In this document: one piece after another, positions 1 to 9,088 of the stretch
Layout of the letters: each line of letters starts with the position of its first letter
How positions within the stretch are numbered: position 1 is the first letter of the stretch
Assembly (NCBI GenBank): GCA_019414265.1
Contig: DXMJ01000008.1
Span: 1 to 64,000 of the forward strand
DNA from: Collinsella sp.
GTDB lineage: Bacteria > Actinomycetota > Coriobacteriia > Coriobacteriales > Coriobacteriaceae
Direction of reading: 5' to 3'
Length of the DNA: 64,000 nt
Program-made: the position numbers and the translations under genes
The notes under the pieces: model-generated
What the model saw: the letters and a program-made list of their open reading frames with translations, nothing else
Database searches by the model: none
What the model was told of the DNA's origin: nothing

Positions 1-1
1 C

Positions 2-3000
2 CAGATCGTCTACGCCAAGTACCAGCGCCACCACACCGACGTCCGTGCCTGCGCTCGCGACCTGTTCGAGGGCGCTGCTACCGTGCTGCCGACGGCCCAG
101 ATGACCTGCGCCATCACCGGCTCGGGCGGCCTGCTGCTGTCCCAGTGGCTCGACCTGGAGTTTGTCCAGGAGGTCATCGCCAGTAAGCGCGCCGTCGAGA
201 CCCTTATCCCGGCCACCGACGTCGCCATCGAGTTGGGTGGCGAAGACGCCAAGATCATCTACTTCGACAACGGCATCGAGCAGCGCATGAACGGCACCTG
301 CGCCGGCGGCACGGGCGCGTTCATCGACCAGATGGCAACCCTGCTGCACACCGACGCCAGCGGCCTCAATGAGCTCGCGGCCAACGCCACCACCATCTAT
401 CCCATCGCCAGCCGCTGCGGCGTTTTTGCCAAGACCGACGTGCAGCCGCTGCTCAACGAGGGCGCCCGCCCCGAGGACGTGGCCGCCTCCATCTTCCAGG
501 CTGTCGTGACCCAGACCATCTCGGGCCTGGCGTGCGGCCGTCCCATCCGCGGCAACGTCGCCTTCCTGGGCGGCCCGCTGCAGTATCTCTCCGAGCTGCG
601 CCACCGCTTCTACCTCACGCTCAATCTGGACGAGGAGCACCGTATCGTGCCCCAAAACGCCCACCTGTTTGTGGCGAGCGGCGCCGCCATGGCGCACGAG
701 TCCAACAAGCTCAGCACGTTCCCGCAGCTTATCGAGGCCATCGACAGCCTGGGTGACACGCAGGGTGCCGAGGTCGAGCGCCTGGATCCGCTCTTTGCCA
801 CCGACGAGGACTTTGCCGAGTTCAAGAACCGCCACGACCAGGAAGTCGTCCCCAAGGGTAAGCTCGACGGCTACACCGGCCGCGTGTTCATCGGCATCGA
901 CGCCGGCTCCACCACCATGAAGGCCGCGCTCGTGGGCGAGGACGGCCAGCTGTTGCACACCTGGTACGGCAACAACAACGGCGACATCCTGGGCACGGCC
1001 AAGGTCATCATGGCCGATTTCTACAATCACATCCCTGCCGGCTGCACCATCGGCCACGTGACCACCACGGGCTACGGCGAGGCGCTGCTCATCGAGGCCC
1101 TCAAGGCCGATTCCGGCGAGATCGAGACCGTCGCGCACCTGCGCGGCGCCAAGGCATTCCTGCCCGGTGTCGAGTTTATCCTGGACATCGGCGGCCAGGA
1201 CATGAAGTGCCTGCGCGTGAAGGACGGCGTCATCGAGCACATTATGCTCAACGAGGCCTGCTCATCGGGCTGCGGCAGCTTTATCGAGAGCTTCGCCGTG
1301 TCCATGAACATGGACGTGCGCGCGTTCGCCGATGCTGCCATCCATGCCAAGGCCCCGGTCGATTTGGGCAGCCGCTGCACGGTCTTTATGAACTCGCGCG
1401 TCAAGCAGGCGCAAAAGGAAGGTGCCACGGTGGGCGACATCGCGGCCGGCCTGTCCTATTCCGTCATCAAGAATGCCCTGTTCAAGGTCATTAAGCTGCG
1501 CGACCCCAAGGAGATCGGCAGTCAGGTGATCGTCCAGGGCGGCACCTTTATGTCCGATGCTACGCTGCGTGCATTTGAGCAGCTCACCGGCGTGCACGCC
1601 GTGCGTCCCGACATCGCCGGCTGCATGGGCGCCTACGGTGCGGCCCTGCTCGCCCGCGATCGCGCCGGCGCCGACGGCACCTCGACCATCCTTTCGGCCG
1701 AGGACATCGCGCACCTCACCGTGACGCAAAAGCACGTCCGTTGCGGCCGCTGCTCCAACAACTGCCAGCTCACCGTCAACGACTTTGGCGGCGGCAGGCG
1801 CTTTATCACCGGTAACCGCTGCGAAAAGGGCGCCGGGCACAAAAAGCAAAAGACCGAGGCCCCCAACCTCTTTAAAAAGAAAAACGAGCTGCTCTTTAAC
1901 CGCGAGGTCCTGAGCCCCGACGAGGCCCCGCGCGGCACCGTGGGTATCCCGCGCGCACTCAACATGTACGAGAACTACCCCTTCTGGCACGCGTTCTTTA
2001 CGCGCCTGGGCTTTAGCGTGCAGCTGTCCGACCAGTCGAGCAAGAAGACCTACCAGGCGGGCATCGAGTCCATGCCGTCCGAGAGCGTGTGCTATCCGGC
2101 CAAGATGAGCCACGGCCACGTGATGAACCTCATCGACCGCGATGTCGACTTCATCTGGATGCCGTGCGTGCGCTGGGAGCGCAAAGAGGACCCGACGGCC
2201 GGTAACTGCTACAACTGCCCCATCGTCATGAGCTACCCCACGGCGTTGGCACTCAACATCGACGAGATTCGCGAGCAGAACATCGAGTTCCTGTACCCGT
2301 TTGTGCCCTATCACGATAAGACCGAGCTCAAGCGCCGCTTGTACCAGGTGCTCGCCGTCGACCGCGTGGCCGATGCCGAGGCTGGTCGCGGTCGCGTGCG
2401 CGGTCCCAAAATCACGCGCTCCGAGGTCGATGCCGCCGTCAACGCCGCCTACGAGGCCGACGCGCGTTTCCACGAGGACATCCAGACCATGGGCGAGGAG
2501 GCCCTTAAGTGGGTCGAGGACCACGGCGGCCACGGCATTGTGCTCGCCGGCCGTCCCTATCACAACGACCCCGAGATCAACCACGCCCTGCCCGAGCTTA
2601 TCTCGAGCTTTGGCTTTGCGGTCTTTACCGAGGATTCGCTCGCACACCTGGTGAAGCCCGAGCGCCCGATCCGCGTCGTTGACCAGTGGATGTACCACTC
2701 GCGCCTCTACGCCGTGGCCCGTTTTGTGACGATGCGCAACGACCTGGACCTGATCCAGCTCAACTCTTTCGGCTGCGGTCTGGACGCTCTGACCACCGAC
2801 CAGGTGCAGGAGATTCTGGAGGCCAGCGGCAAGATCTACACCGTGCTCAAGATCGACGAGGTGTCCAACCTGGGCGCCGCGCGCATCCGCATCCGCTCGC
2901 TCATGGCCGCGCTCAAGGACCAGGAGGCCGAGCGCTTGGCCGAGGCCACGGCCGCGGGCGAGGCCTGCGAGCAGGGCGATGCCGCGCCGGTGGCGCCCTC

Positions 3001-4468
3001 CACGGATGCTCCCGCGTTCGCGAGCCGCAAGTACACGTTTGAGGCTCAGCGCGAGAGTGCTTCGACCGCGTGGCCCAAGGTGCCCTTTACCGAGCAGATG
3101 CGCGACGAGGGCTACACCATCCTGTGCCCGCAGATGGCGCCGATCCACTTTGACCTGGTCAAAGAGGTGTTCCGCGGTGCCGGCTACAACTTGGAGCTGC
3201 TGCCCTCGACCGATCACGACGCCGTCGAGGCCGGTCTGCGCTATGTGAACAATGACATTTGCTACCCGTCGATTCTGGTAACGGGTCAGATTATGGAGGC
3301 CATCGAGAGCGGTCGGTACGACCTGTCCAAGACCGCCGTGGTCATCAGCCAGACCGGCGGCGGCTGCCGTGCCACCAACTACATCGCGCTCATTCGCAAG
3401 GCCCTGCGTGAGAGCGGCCACCCCGAGATTCCGGTGATCTCGCTTTCGGCCGTGGCACTCGGCGAGGACAACCCCGGCTTTAAGATTACGCCGGCGCTGC
3501 TTAAGCAGGCCGTGTACGCGGTGCTCTTTGGCGATGTGATGATGCAGATGCTCTACCGCTGCCGCCCGTACGAGGCCACGCCCGGTGCCGCCAACGCGCT
3601 CTACGAGGAGTACATGGCGCGCGCCCGCAAGCTGGCGCCTAAGTTCAACAGGCACAATTACACCAAGCTGTGCCGCGAGGCCATCCGCGCGTTCGACACC
3701 ATGCCGCTCGTGGGCGAGGGCACCAAGCCGCGCGTGGGCGTGGTCGGCGAGATTCTGGTCAAGTTCCATCCCACGGCCAACAACCACGTGGTCGACGTTA
3801 TCGAGCGTGAGGGCTGCGAGGCTGTGGTGCCGGGTCTGCTCGACTTCTTCCTGTACTCCATGAGCAACGCCGAGCTGCAGAAGGACGAGCTGGGAAGCTC
3901 TGCTACCACGCGTGCGGGCATGCAGGCGCTCATCAAACTCGTGGACTGGATGCGTACGCCGGTGGAGGAGATACTCGAAAAGTCCCGCCGCTTTGAGGCG
4001 CCCGAGCGTATCGGCACCATGGCCGACAAGGCCCGTACGGTGCTTTCGGTGTGCAACAACATGGGCGAGGGCTGGTTGCTCACGGCCGAGATGCTCGACC
4101 TGATCGACCATGGCGCGCCCAACATCATCTGCACGCAGCCCTTTGCGTGCCTGCCCAACCACGTGGTGGGTAAGGCCGTGATTAAGGAGCTGCGCCGCCA
4201 GCACCCTGAGAGCAACATTGTCGCGGTGGACTACGACCCCGGCGCGTCCGAGGTCAATCAGCTCAACCGCATTAAGCTCATGATCAGCGTGGCCAAGGAA
4301 AACATGCGCGCCGGCAAGGGCTTTAAGCTCGAGAAGGTGGCGCCACTCGCGATGGACGAGGTCACCGGCCAGATGCGTGCCCACGACGGCTGCGTGAGCT
4401 GCGGACCGACCAGCGAGGAGGCCGTGGCATCGGTCGCTGAGCGCCTGGGACGCGGCATTAAGAAGTAG
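2..4468 (+). CDS. 2-hydroxyacyl-CoA dehydratase activase-like protein, giant fused form (5' end outside window)
   Basis: The reading frame is open from base 2, so the gene starts before the window; about 1,488 residues are visible. Two BadF/BadG-type ASKHA ATPase modules follow one another. The first contains MNGTCAGGTGAF near residue 94. The second starts with the phosphate-binding FIGIDAGSTT near residue 296 and has LNEACSSGCGSF further on, matching the Cys region that carries a shared [4Fe-4S] cluster in activases such as HgdC. A DUF2229-type region follows from about residue 640 (GTVGIPRALNMYENYPF), with CGRCSNNC just before it, then a long C-terminal half with HgdB-like cysteines. Known activases of this family couple ATP hydrolysis to electron transfer into 2-hydroxyacyl-CoA dehydratases. 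The substrate of the giant fused form is unknown to me. A strong terminator follows, so the gene ends its transcription unit. Family assignment is firm, physiological role is not. Confidence 0.9.
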   Translation, partial: QIVYAKYQRHHTDVRACARDLFEGAATVLPTAQMTCAITGSGGLLLSQWLDLEFVQEVIASKRAVETLIPATDVAIELGGEDAKIIYFDNGIEQRMNGTCAGGTGAFIDQMATLLHTDASGLNELAANATTIYPIASRCGVFAKTDVQPLLNEGARPEDVAASIFQAVVTQTISGLACGRPIRGNVAFLGGPLQYLSELRHRFYLTLNLDEEHRIVPQNAHLFVASGAAMAHESNKLSTFPQLIEAIDSLGDTQGAEVERLDPLFATDEDFAEFKNRHDQEVVPKGKLDGYTGRVFIGIDAGSTTMKAALVGEDGQLLHTWYGNNNGDILGTAKVIMADFYNHIPAGCTIGHVTTTGYGEALLIEALKADSGEIETVAHLRGAKAFLPGVEFILDIGGQDMKCLRVKDGVIEHIMLNEACSSGCGSFIESFAVSMNMDVRAFADAAIHAKAPVDLGSRCTVFMNSRVKQAQKEGATVGDIAAGLSYSVIKNALFKVIKLRDPKEIGSQVIVQGGTFMSDATLRAFEQLTGVHAVRPDIAGCMGAYGAALLARDRAGADGTSTILSAEDIAHLTVTQKHVRCGRCSNNCQLTVNDFGGGRRFITGNRCEKGAGHKKQKTEAPNLFKKKNELLFNREVLSPDEAPRGTVGIPRALNMYENYPFWHAFFTRLGFSVQLSDQSSKKTYQAGIESMPSESVCYPAKMSHGHVMNLIDRDVDFIWMPCVRWERKEDPTAGNCYNCPIVMSYPTALALNIDEIREQNIEFLYPFVPYHDKTELKRRLYQVLAVDRVADAEAGRGRVRGPKITRSEVDAAVNAAYEADARFHEDIQTMGEEALKWVEDHGGHGIVLAGRPYHNDPEINHALPELISSFGFAVFTEDSLAHLVKPERPIRVVDQWMYHSRLYAVARFVTMRNDLDLIQLNSFGCGLDALTTDQVQEILEASGKIYTVLKIDEVSNLGAARIRIRSLMAALKDQEAERLAEATAAGEACEQGDAAPVAPSTDAPAFASRKYTFEAQRESASTAWPKVPFTEQMRDEGYTILCPQMAPIHFDLVKEVFRGAGYNLELLPSTDHDAVEAGLRYVNNDICYPSILVTGQIMEAIESGRYDLSKTAVVISQTGGGCRATNYIALIRKALRESGHPEIPVISLSAVALGEDNPGFKITPALLKQAVYAVLFGDVMMQMLYRCRPYEATPGAANALYEEYMARARKLAPKFNRHNYTKLCREAIRAFDTMPLVGEGTKPRVGVVGEILVKFHPTANNHVVDVIEREGCEAVVPGLLDFFLYSMSNAELQKDELGSSATTRAGMQALIKLVDWMRTPVEEILEKSRRFEAPERIGTMADKARTVLSVCNNMGEGWLLTAEMLDLIDHGAPNIICTQPFACLPNHVVGKAVIKELRRQHPESNIVAVDYDPGASEVNQLNRIKLMISVAKENMRAGKGFKLEKVAPLAMDEVTGQMRAHDGCVSCGPTSEEAVASVAERLGRGIKK

Positions 4469-4497
4469 CTGGCCTGCTTTGGGCTGGATATGAGACA

Positions 4498-4534
4498 AAC
4501 GGGTGGTAGCCGGTACGGCTACCACCCGTTTTTG
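4498..4534 (+). terminator. Rho-independent terminator of the activase-like gene
   Basis: A 14-bp perfect stem (AACGGGTGGTAGCC / GGCTACCACCCGTT) with a 5-base loop is followed by a T run, 30 bases after the stop codon. Confidence 0.9.
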
Positions 4535-4553
4535 CTGGACATATGTTGCGCAA

Positions 4554-5061
4554 ATGACCTTGCTACAGCCTTCCATGGGCTTGCCCGATTTTTGGGCCGG
4601 TCCGGGCTTTGAGGACAAGTTGCTGCGGGCCCAGGGCGATTTTTCGCTCGACGCGGGCCAGTACAGTGTGACCTATCTGCCAAGTTCCGACACGGCAATG
4701 ACCGGTCGCTACCAGGTGCTGCTGTACGACAACAACTTTGGTACGGCCGAGAGCTATCCCAAGTTCGACTGGGGTCAGCTGGGCGCCGCGGTGGTGACCG
4801 ACTACAGCAAGGGAACGCATTCGTTTGGGCGAATCTTTACGGTGGACGAGGCCGCGCGCCTACGGGCTCGAAGACCAGATCGCCGTGCCGTTTTCGGGCT
4901 ATGTGAGCAGTGCCCAGCGCGTCGGCGATTCGAACAGCATGCTCGTGGCTTCGGGCCAGGCCAAGACCTTCACCGAGTACGATCGGTACGGTCTGGCCAT
5001 CACCACCTACGAGATAGAAGCCGAAAAGTATATCTACCGCGTGTACAAGTACGAGCTGTAG
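4554..5061 (+). pseudogene. aryl-sulfate sulfotransferase remnant (C-terminal fragment, frameshifted)
   Basis: The translation contains FEDKLLRAQGDF, a YQVLLYDNNFGTAESYPKFDW stretch in two parts, FSGYVSSAQ and IYRVYKYEL. This is the C-terminal blade pattern of arylsulfotransferases (ASST), which move sulfuryl groups between phenols. Intact homologues are roughly 590 residues; only about 170 codons remain. There is no room upstream because a terminator ends 20 bases before the first usable ATG. The frame changes by one base near 4846-4855 (GCCGCGCGCC): the upstream frame reads FTVDEAA and the downstream frame resumes AYGLEDQIAVPF. The position that I recall as His in the family (GQH) is Tyr here (GQYSVTY). 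Truncation, frameshift and this substitution together indicate a dead gene. Confidence 0.75.
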
Positions 5062-5159
5062 GGCTGTGCTTAGGTTTGACCAATGGAGTATGAAAACACG
5101 CCGTTCGCCGATGCCCCCTCCGCGAGTGGCAGACATATGGTTTGATGTCAGAAACATAT

Positions 5160-5184
5160 AGTTGTCGCCAGCCTGCTGGCGACG
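5160..5184. other. short hairpin in intergenic gap
   Basis: GTCGCCAG-CCTG-CTGGCGAC forms a perfect 8-bp stem between the pseudogene and the next gene. There is no T run, so it is not a standard terminator. Function unknown. Confidence 0.4.
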
Positions 5185-5251
5185 TTCCCCCTGATATCGG
5201 AGGTTCCGGGTATGTTTCGTGCTCCGTTAAACAACTATCGGTTGGGCTAAC

Positions 5252-5701
5252 ATGGATCGCCGTGTTATTTCGATAACCCTTGCAGTGGTCTGCCTGGCTG
5301 TGCTCTTAGGCGCTACGGGGCTGTTTGCTATAAGTCGAGAAACATCCTATATGCAGGAATGTGCTTCCGAAGGCTTTGTCATTGATGGTTACTATCGGGA
5401 TGACAAAACGAGTCGGGAAACCCTGGCTTTTCTTGAGGAGGACAACTGTCGATGGCAGCTGATCGACCAAGACGGAATCTGCACAGACGGGCAGTTTAAG
5501 CGTACGGATGACCCCAACATCCTGATATTAAAGAAGGAAAACGGCGAAGAATTCGGTACGGTCCACGTGGCGTATATGTCACGCCGACGCGAGCAGGGCC
5601 AGCTCTATCTATTTAGAGATACCAAGGTGACCCGATTTTATCTTGTGAGCACCGATCCGGCGTTTACGGTGGAGTCTGGCGATGTCGATGCAGACGTCTG
5701 A
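5252..5701 (+). CDS. hypothetical membrane-anchored protein, 149 aa
   Basis: Not recognised. Residues about 5-27 (ISITLAVVCLAVLLGATGLF) form one hydrophobic segment after two Arg, which fits an N-terminal signal anchor with the remainder outside the cell. The rest is hydrophilic, with Cys at three positions (ECASEG, DNCRW, GICTDG) and a likely small beta-rich fold. No recognisable catalytic motif. The ATG at 5252 is the first in frame and lacks a strong ribosome-binding site. Codon use is less GC-biased than neighbouring genes, so it may be a lineage-specific gene. It stands alone, convergent with the DUF389 gene on the other strand. Confidence 0.6.
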   Translation: MDRRVISITLAVVCLAVLLGATGLFAISRETSYMQECASEGFVIDGYYRDDKTSRETLAFLEEDNCRWQLIDQDGICTDGQFKRTDDPNILILKKENGEEFGTVHVAYMSRRREQGQLYLFRDTKVTRFYLVSTDPAFTVESGDVDADV

Positions 5702-5826
5702 TTCACGGCAATAAAACAGCGAGCGGGACTCGGGTGTGAACTGCACCCCGCAATTTGCTCGTGTCCGTATCGCGTCTGCGCCTCGTCGTAACTTGCGTCC
5801 GTGCGAGCATTCATCCCGCGCCGGCA

Positions 5827-6966
5827 TCACTTCACATCAAACTCCACGCGATCGAGTTCGGGCACGTTGAGGTCGATGAGCTTGCGGGCAACGCGGCGGT
5901 CGTGCGCCCCGAGTGCCTCGCTTGTCGTCACGTGAGCGACAACCTCGCGCTCGACAAGGCCCTCTTCCTCGCCTTCGGTAGCCGAAGTCTCGACGGCGAC
6001 GGTGTAATCCTTAAAGCCCGGCAGCACCGCGGCAAGTTCGCGCGTAGTTTTGGTGACGCCGTAGCCGTCCTGCACGCCGGCCTGCGCCGAGCCAATGGAC
6101 CCCGCGGTCATAACGATGCAGGGGATGGCAAAGATCACCGTACCCACGATGATGCGGCGGCGCACCTTGTGCGACAGCTCATCGACCTCGGCATTTTCCT
6201 CAGCGGTCACAATGCCGTCGCCGTTGAGGTCGCGCTTGAGCGGTACACGTAAAAGAAGCAATACGGCTTCGGCAGCCAGTGCGATAAAGACGACATTGAT
6301 GCCAAACTCGTAGAGGGCCGAGAGGAACAGCGACCCGCTCGCGATGGCAATGCCGTAACCCGCCGCGCACAGGGGCGGCATGAGTGCGGTCGCCACGGCT
6401 ACGCCGGCAATGAGCGTCGAAGGCTCCTGGTCGCGCGAGTTACCCAGCCCGCCCGCAAAGCCGCCCGCGAGCGCGACGGCAAGGTCCCATACGGTGGGTG
6501 TCGAGTTATCGATGATGGCGGCCGTGGTGGTGCCAAGGGGCGAGAGCTTAAAATACAGCGTGGAAGTGATCAGGCAAAGGACCATCTGCAGCGCGAGGCC
6601 GGCAATTGCCTCGAGGGTAATCTCGCGGTCGAGCGTGGCGATGCCGTATGCCATGGCAAGGACCGAGCCCATGAGCGGGCAGATGAGCATGGCGCCCACA
6701 ATGGCGATGTCCGAATCGATATCGAGGCCGACACTCGCGATCAGCATGGCGATAATGAGGATGCACAGGTGCGAGCCGGTTAGGCGCGCCCCGTTTACAA
6801 AGCGCTTACGAATTACGTGATAGGGGGCGCGACCCTCGCGAATGTTGAATGCGCGCCTCAGGAAGCGGCCGGCGTTCTCCATGACCTCGCTATAGGCAGG
6901 GCGGATGCCGTGGCGCCGGTGATGGCGCTCGCGCAGTCGCTTGAGCTGCTGGTTATCGAGTTTCAT
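5827..6966 (-). CDS. DUF389 family integral membrane protein
   Basis: A 379-residue membrane protein with the hallmarks of the DUF389 (TIGR00341-type) family: a hydrophobic run with IVGAMLICPLMGSVLAMAYG, then VAVATALMPPLCAAGYG, several further membrane segments and a soluble C-terminal part. The family is widespread in actinobacteria and has no established substrate. The start at 6966 (MKLDNQQL) is preferred over an upstream in-frame Met because GAGGTG lies just before it. The N-terminal 60 residues are very basic and cytoplasmic. The gene stands alone, convergent with the hypothetical gene on its 3' side. The 3' gap (5702-5826) has a weak GC hairpin and no clear terminator. Confidence 0.85.
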   Translation of the reverse strand: MKLDNQQLKRLRERHHRRHGIRPAYSEVMENAGRFLRRAFNIREGRAPYHVIRKRFVNGARLTGSHLCILIIAMLIASVGLDIDSDIAIVGAMLICPLMGSVLAMAYGIATLDREITLEAIAGLALQMVLCLITSTLYFKLSPLGTTTAAIIDNSTPTVWDLAVALAGGFAGGLGNSRDQEPSTLIAGVAVATALMPPLCAAGYGIAIASGSLFLSALYEFGINVVFIALAAEAVLLLLRVPLKRDLNGDGIVTAEENAEVDELSHKVRRRIIVGTVIFAIPCIVMTAGSIGSAQAGVQDGYGVTKTTRELAAVLPGFKDYTVAVETSATEGEEEGLVEREVVAHVTTSEALGAHDRRVARKLIDLNVPELDRVEFDVK

Positions 6967-7116
6967 GTTCACCTCGCTTCGCCGCGGGCTATGCATCGCG
7001 CCCGCTGTCTCTACTCTACACCGCGGCAGGCGGGGTGGTCATCTTGACGTGAAACTTAGACGAGTAGGTAAAGGGGGCGCGTCAAATGAGGTTGAAGCCG
7101 AGGGTTTCGGCAGATA

Positions 7117-7158
7117 CAAAAAAAAGCGCGGGGCCGGATGGTCTCCGACCCCGCGCTC
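7117..7158 (-). terminator. terminator of the OPT transporter gene
   Basis: On the minus strand, a GC-rich stem (GCGCGGGG.. / ..CCCCGCGC, positions 7126-7156) is followed by eight T. It sits 25 bases after the transporter's stop codon. Confidence 0.85.
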
Positions 7159-7182
7159 TGCACGGGTACGTTGTTGTTGGGT

Positions 7183-8886
7183 TTAGCCCAGCAGACTCAA
7201 TCCCACGGAGACAAACGCCAGGATAACGCCGACGATGGACTCGCCGCCCAGCAGGCCGCTGGCAACGACCAGGCCCTGCTCCTGGAAGGCGGCATCCTTG
7301 GCAGCCTTCTCCTCGTCCGAAAGGCCTGCCTCGGCGTCGCGGTGTGCGGCCCACTTGTCGTAGGCGAGCTTGACGCAGGAGCCCAAGAAGGCCGTGAGCG
7401 ACATGTAGAACGGCAGGTACACGCCCAGACCGATCATCATGGCCGGAATGCCGAGCCAGTACATGACGATGCCGGCGATAAAGCCGCCCGCAAACCACGG
7501 CACGCTCGGGATGCCCGAGACCATGGTGGCGACCACGCTTGCCTGCGCGGCCACAAAGCTCTTGTCGGGGCCGAAGGCGTCCGGACCATAGGCGGTGACG
7601 AGCGCGACCATGACGGCGGCAGCGACCAGGGCGCCCACGATGCCGCCAATGGCCTGGCCGACCCACTGTGCACGCGGGTTGGTACCCAGTACGGCTCCGG
7701 CCTTAAAGTCGTTCATGACGTCGCCCGCAAGGCCGCACGCCACGGCCACGATGCCGGCGATAAAGAACAGCTTGACCTGTGCGAGCTGCGCGAAGGCTGC
7801 CACGATGAGCATGACGATGAGGCCAAAGATCTCCATAGGGTCGATACCCGTCTGGCCGCAGCTCTGCGCACTCATGATGGTGGTGACAAAGGTGAACAGC
7901 GTGACGATGACGGCCGGGACGGGACCGAGGTCGAGCGCGATGGCAACGATCACGGCGATGGCGGCGGTGCCCAGGCCGATGATGCCGGCGTCGAGCTTAA
8001 GCGAGCCCGAGATGAGCGATTGCTCGTCGGTGTCGGTGGAGCTGTCGGCGGCGAGGCCGCGGACGATACCGGCGACCTGCGGCAGGATGTCCTTAAGGAC
8101 GACGGCGACGCCAAAGCCCATCATAAGGCCCATACCGAGGGACTTGACGATACCCTGCGCGGTCACAACATCGAACAGGCCGGCAGCGGTGCCGCCGACG
8201 ATGATGCCAAAATTGCCCAGCAGCGCGCCGGCAAACCAGAACGCGACGGGGGCGAAGCCCACCAAAAAGCCGATGGACAGCAACATGGGCGAGTTGTAGA
8301 TGGCAAAGGTCACGCCGGGGATGTTGAGCGTGCACAGCATGCTGGGCACCACGCCCAGGGCGTCGCGCAGCACGCTGTAGATGCCTGCGATGGCCATGGA
8401 GCCAAAGAGCTGCTTGCCGGTCTTGCCGCCGGCCTCGGTAGCGCGTAGGGTCTGAGCTGCGGCGTTGCCGGTGGGGAACTCCAGCGCGGCGTCCACGATA
8501 AAGTGACGGTGGATGAGTGCCGTGGCCAGTAGGCCCAGGATAGTGCCGGCGAGTGCCACGATAAACATGTCGAGCCAACTGATCTGGTCGGCATAGCCCA
8601 GCATCCAGGCGCCCGGGATGGTAAACGCCAGACCGCCGGCGACCATGGCGCCTGCGGACATGATGGTGTGGGTGACGTTGGCCTCGTTGAGGCTGGCGTT
8701 GCCCATGAGCTTCAGGAAGAACAGCGAAATGACGGCAGCGAAAATGATCGGCCAGGGGAGGGCGCCCATCTTGAGGGCAGTATAGGCCGAGCTTGCCGTG
8801 ATGATCACGCAGCCAAGGACGCCGATGACGACGCCGCGCAGCGTGAGTTGACCGCGCATCGAGGTGCGGTTCGAGGGATTGCTCAT
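7183..8886 (-). CDS. OPT family oligopeptide transporter
   Basis: The 567-residue product is almost wholly hydrophobic, with about 14 predicted membrane segments. It opens with the OPT signature region TLRGVVIGVLGCVIITASSA followed by YTALKMGALPWPIIFAAVIS. Further family blocks are LNEANVTHTIMSAGAMVAGG, ALEFPTGNAAAQTLRA and a late FAGGFIAGIVMYWLGIPAMMIGLGVYLPFYMS region. OPT proteins import small peptides, or metal chelates in the YSL branch, using the proton gradient. The bacterial branch seen here is usually annotated as oligopeptide transport. The start at 8886 has AAAGGAG seven bases upstream. It is a single-gene unit ended by a strong terminator. The specific substrate cannot be read from sequence. 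Confidence 0.88.
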   Translation of the reverse strand: MSNPSNRTSMRGQLTLRGVVIGVLGCVIITASSAYTALKMGALPWPIIFAAVISLFFLKLMGNASLNEANVTHTIMSAGAMVAGGLAFTIPGAWMLGYADQISWLDMFIVALAGTILGLLATALIHRHFIVDAALEFPTGNAAAQTLRATEAGGKTGKQLFGSMAIAGIYSVLRDALGVVPSMLCTLNIPGVTFAIYNSPMLLSIGFLVGFAPVAFWFAGALLGNFGIIVGGTAAGLFDVVTAQGIVKSLGMGLMMGFGVAVVLKDILPQVAGIVRGLAADSSTDTDEQSLISGSLKLDAGIIGLGTAAIAVIVAIALDLGPVPAVIVTLFTFVTTIMSAQSCGQTGIDPMEIFGLIVMLIVAAFAQLAQVKLFFIAGIVAVACGLAGDVMNDFKAGAVLGTNPRAQWVGQAIGGIVGALVAAAVMVALVTAYGPDAFGPDKSFVAAQASVVATMVSGIPSVPWFAGGFIAGIVMYWLGIPAMMIGLGVYLPFYMSLTAFLGSCVKLAYDKWAAHRDAEAGLSDEEKAAKDAAFQEQGLVVASGLLGGESIVGVILAFVSVGLSLLG

Positions 8887-9010
8887 ATAGAACTCCTTTG
8901 CGTATATCCGCTTCCCCCGGGAGCGCCGCTACGGATACGGCGCGGGAAGTCGGGTTACCAAGGGCCGACGCGTGAGCTCACGTACGACCGCGCATCAGTA
9001 TAGCCGCAAG

Positions 9011-9041
9011 GTAGTCAATTTGGGATGGGGCTTTTTAGCTG
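9011..9041 (+). repeat. dispersed 30-bp element, copy 1 (TAGTCAATTTGGG...GGGCTTTTTAGCTG)
   Basis: This sequence recurs in both orientations in this window (10584-10613, 45034-45065, partial at 31101-31116 and 57799-57810, core-inverted at 62918-62948). It lies 50 bases upstream of coaX. Confidence 0.75.
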
Positions 9042-9088
9042 GTTTGGGTAGGCGATATACTGCTGGGCAGACGAAAGGAGCGCCGACG

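Noticed and set aside
1262..4618. Long open frame (over 1,000 codons) on the minus strand opposite the activase-like gene
   Set aside because: It is the shadow of a high-GC gene: composition repeats Leu/Val/His/Gly without domains and it crosses the terminator. The plus-strand frame has clear family motifs.
4503..5093. 196-codon frame from 4503 as an intact gene
   Set aside because: Its first codons lie inside a terminator hairpin and the arylsulfotransferase similarity changes frame near 4850, so it is a pseudogene.
7138..8448. Plus-strand frame of about 436 codons opposite the OPT transporter
   Set aside because: Low-complexity Asp/His/Gly-rich translation with no motifs; antisense to a transporter with convincing family blocks.
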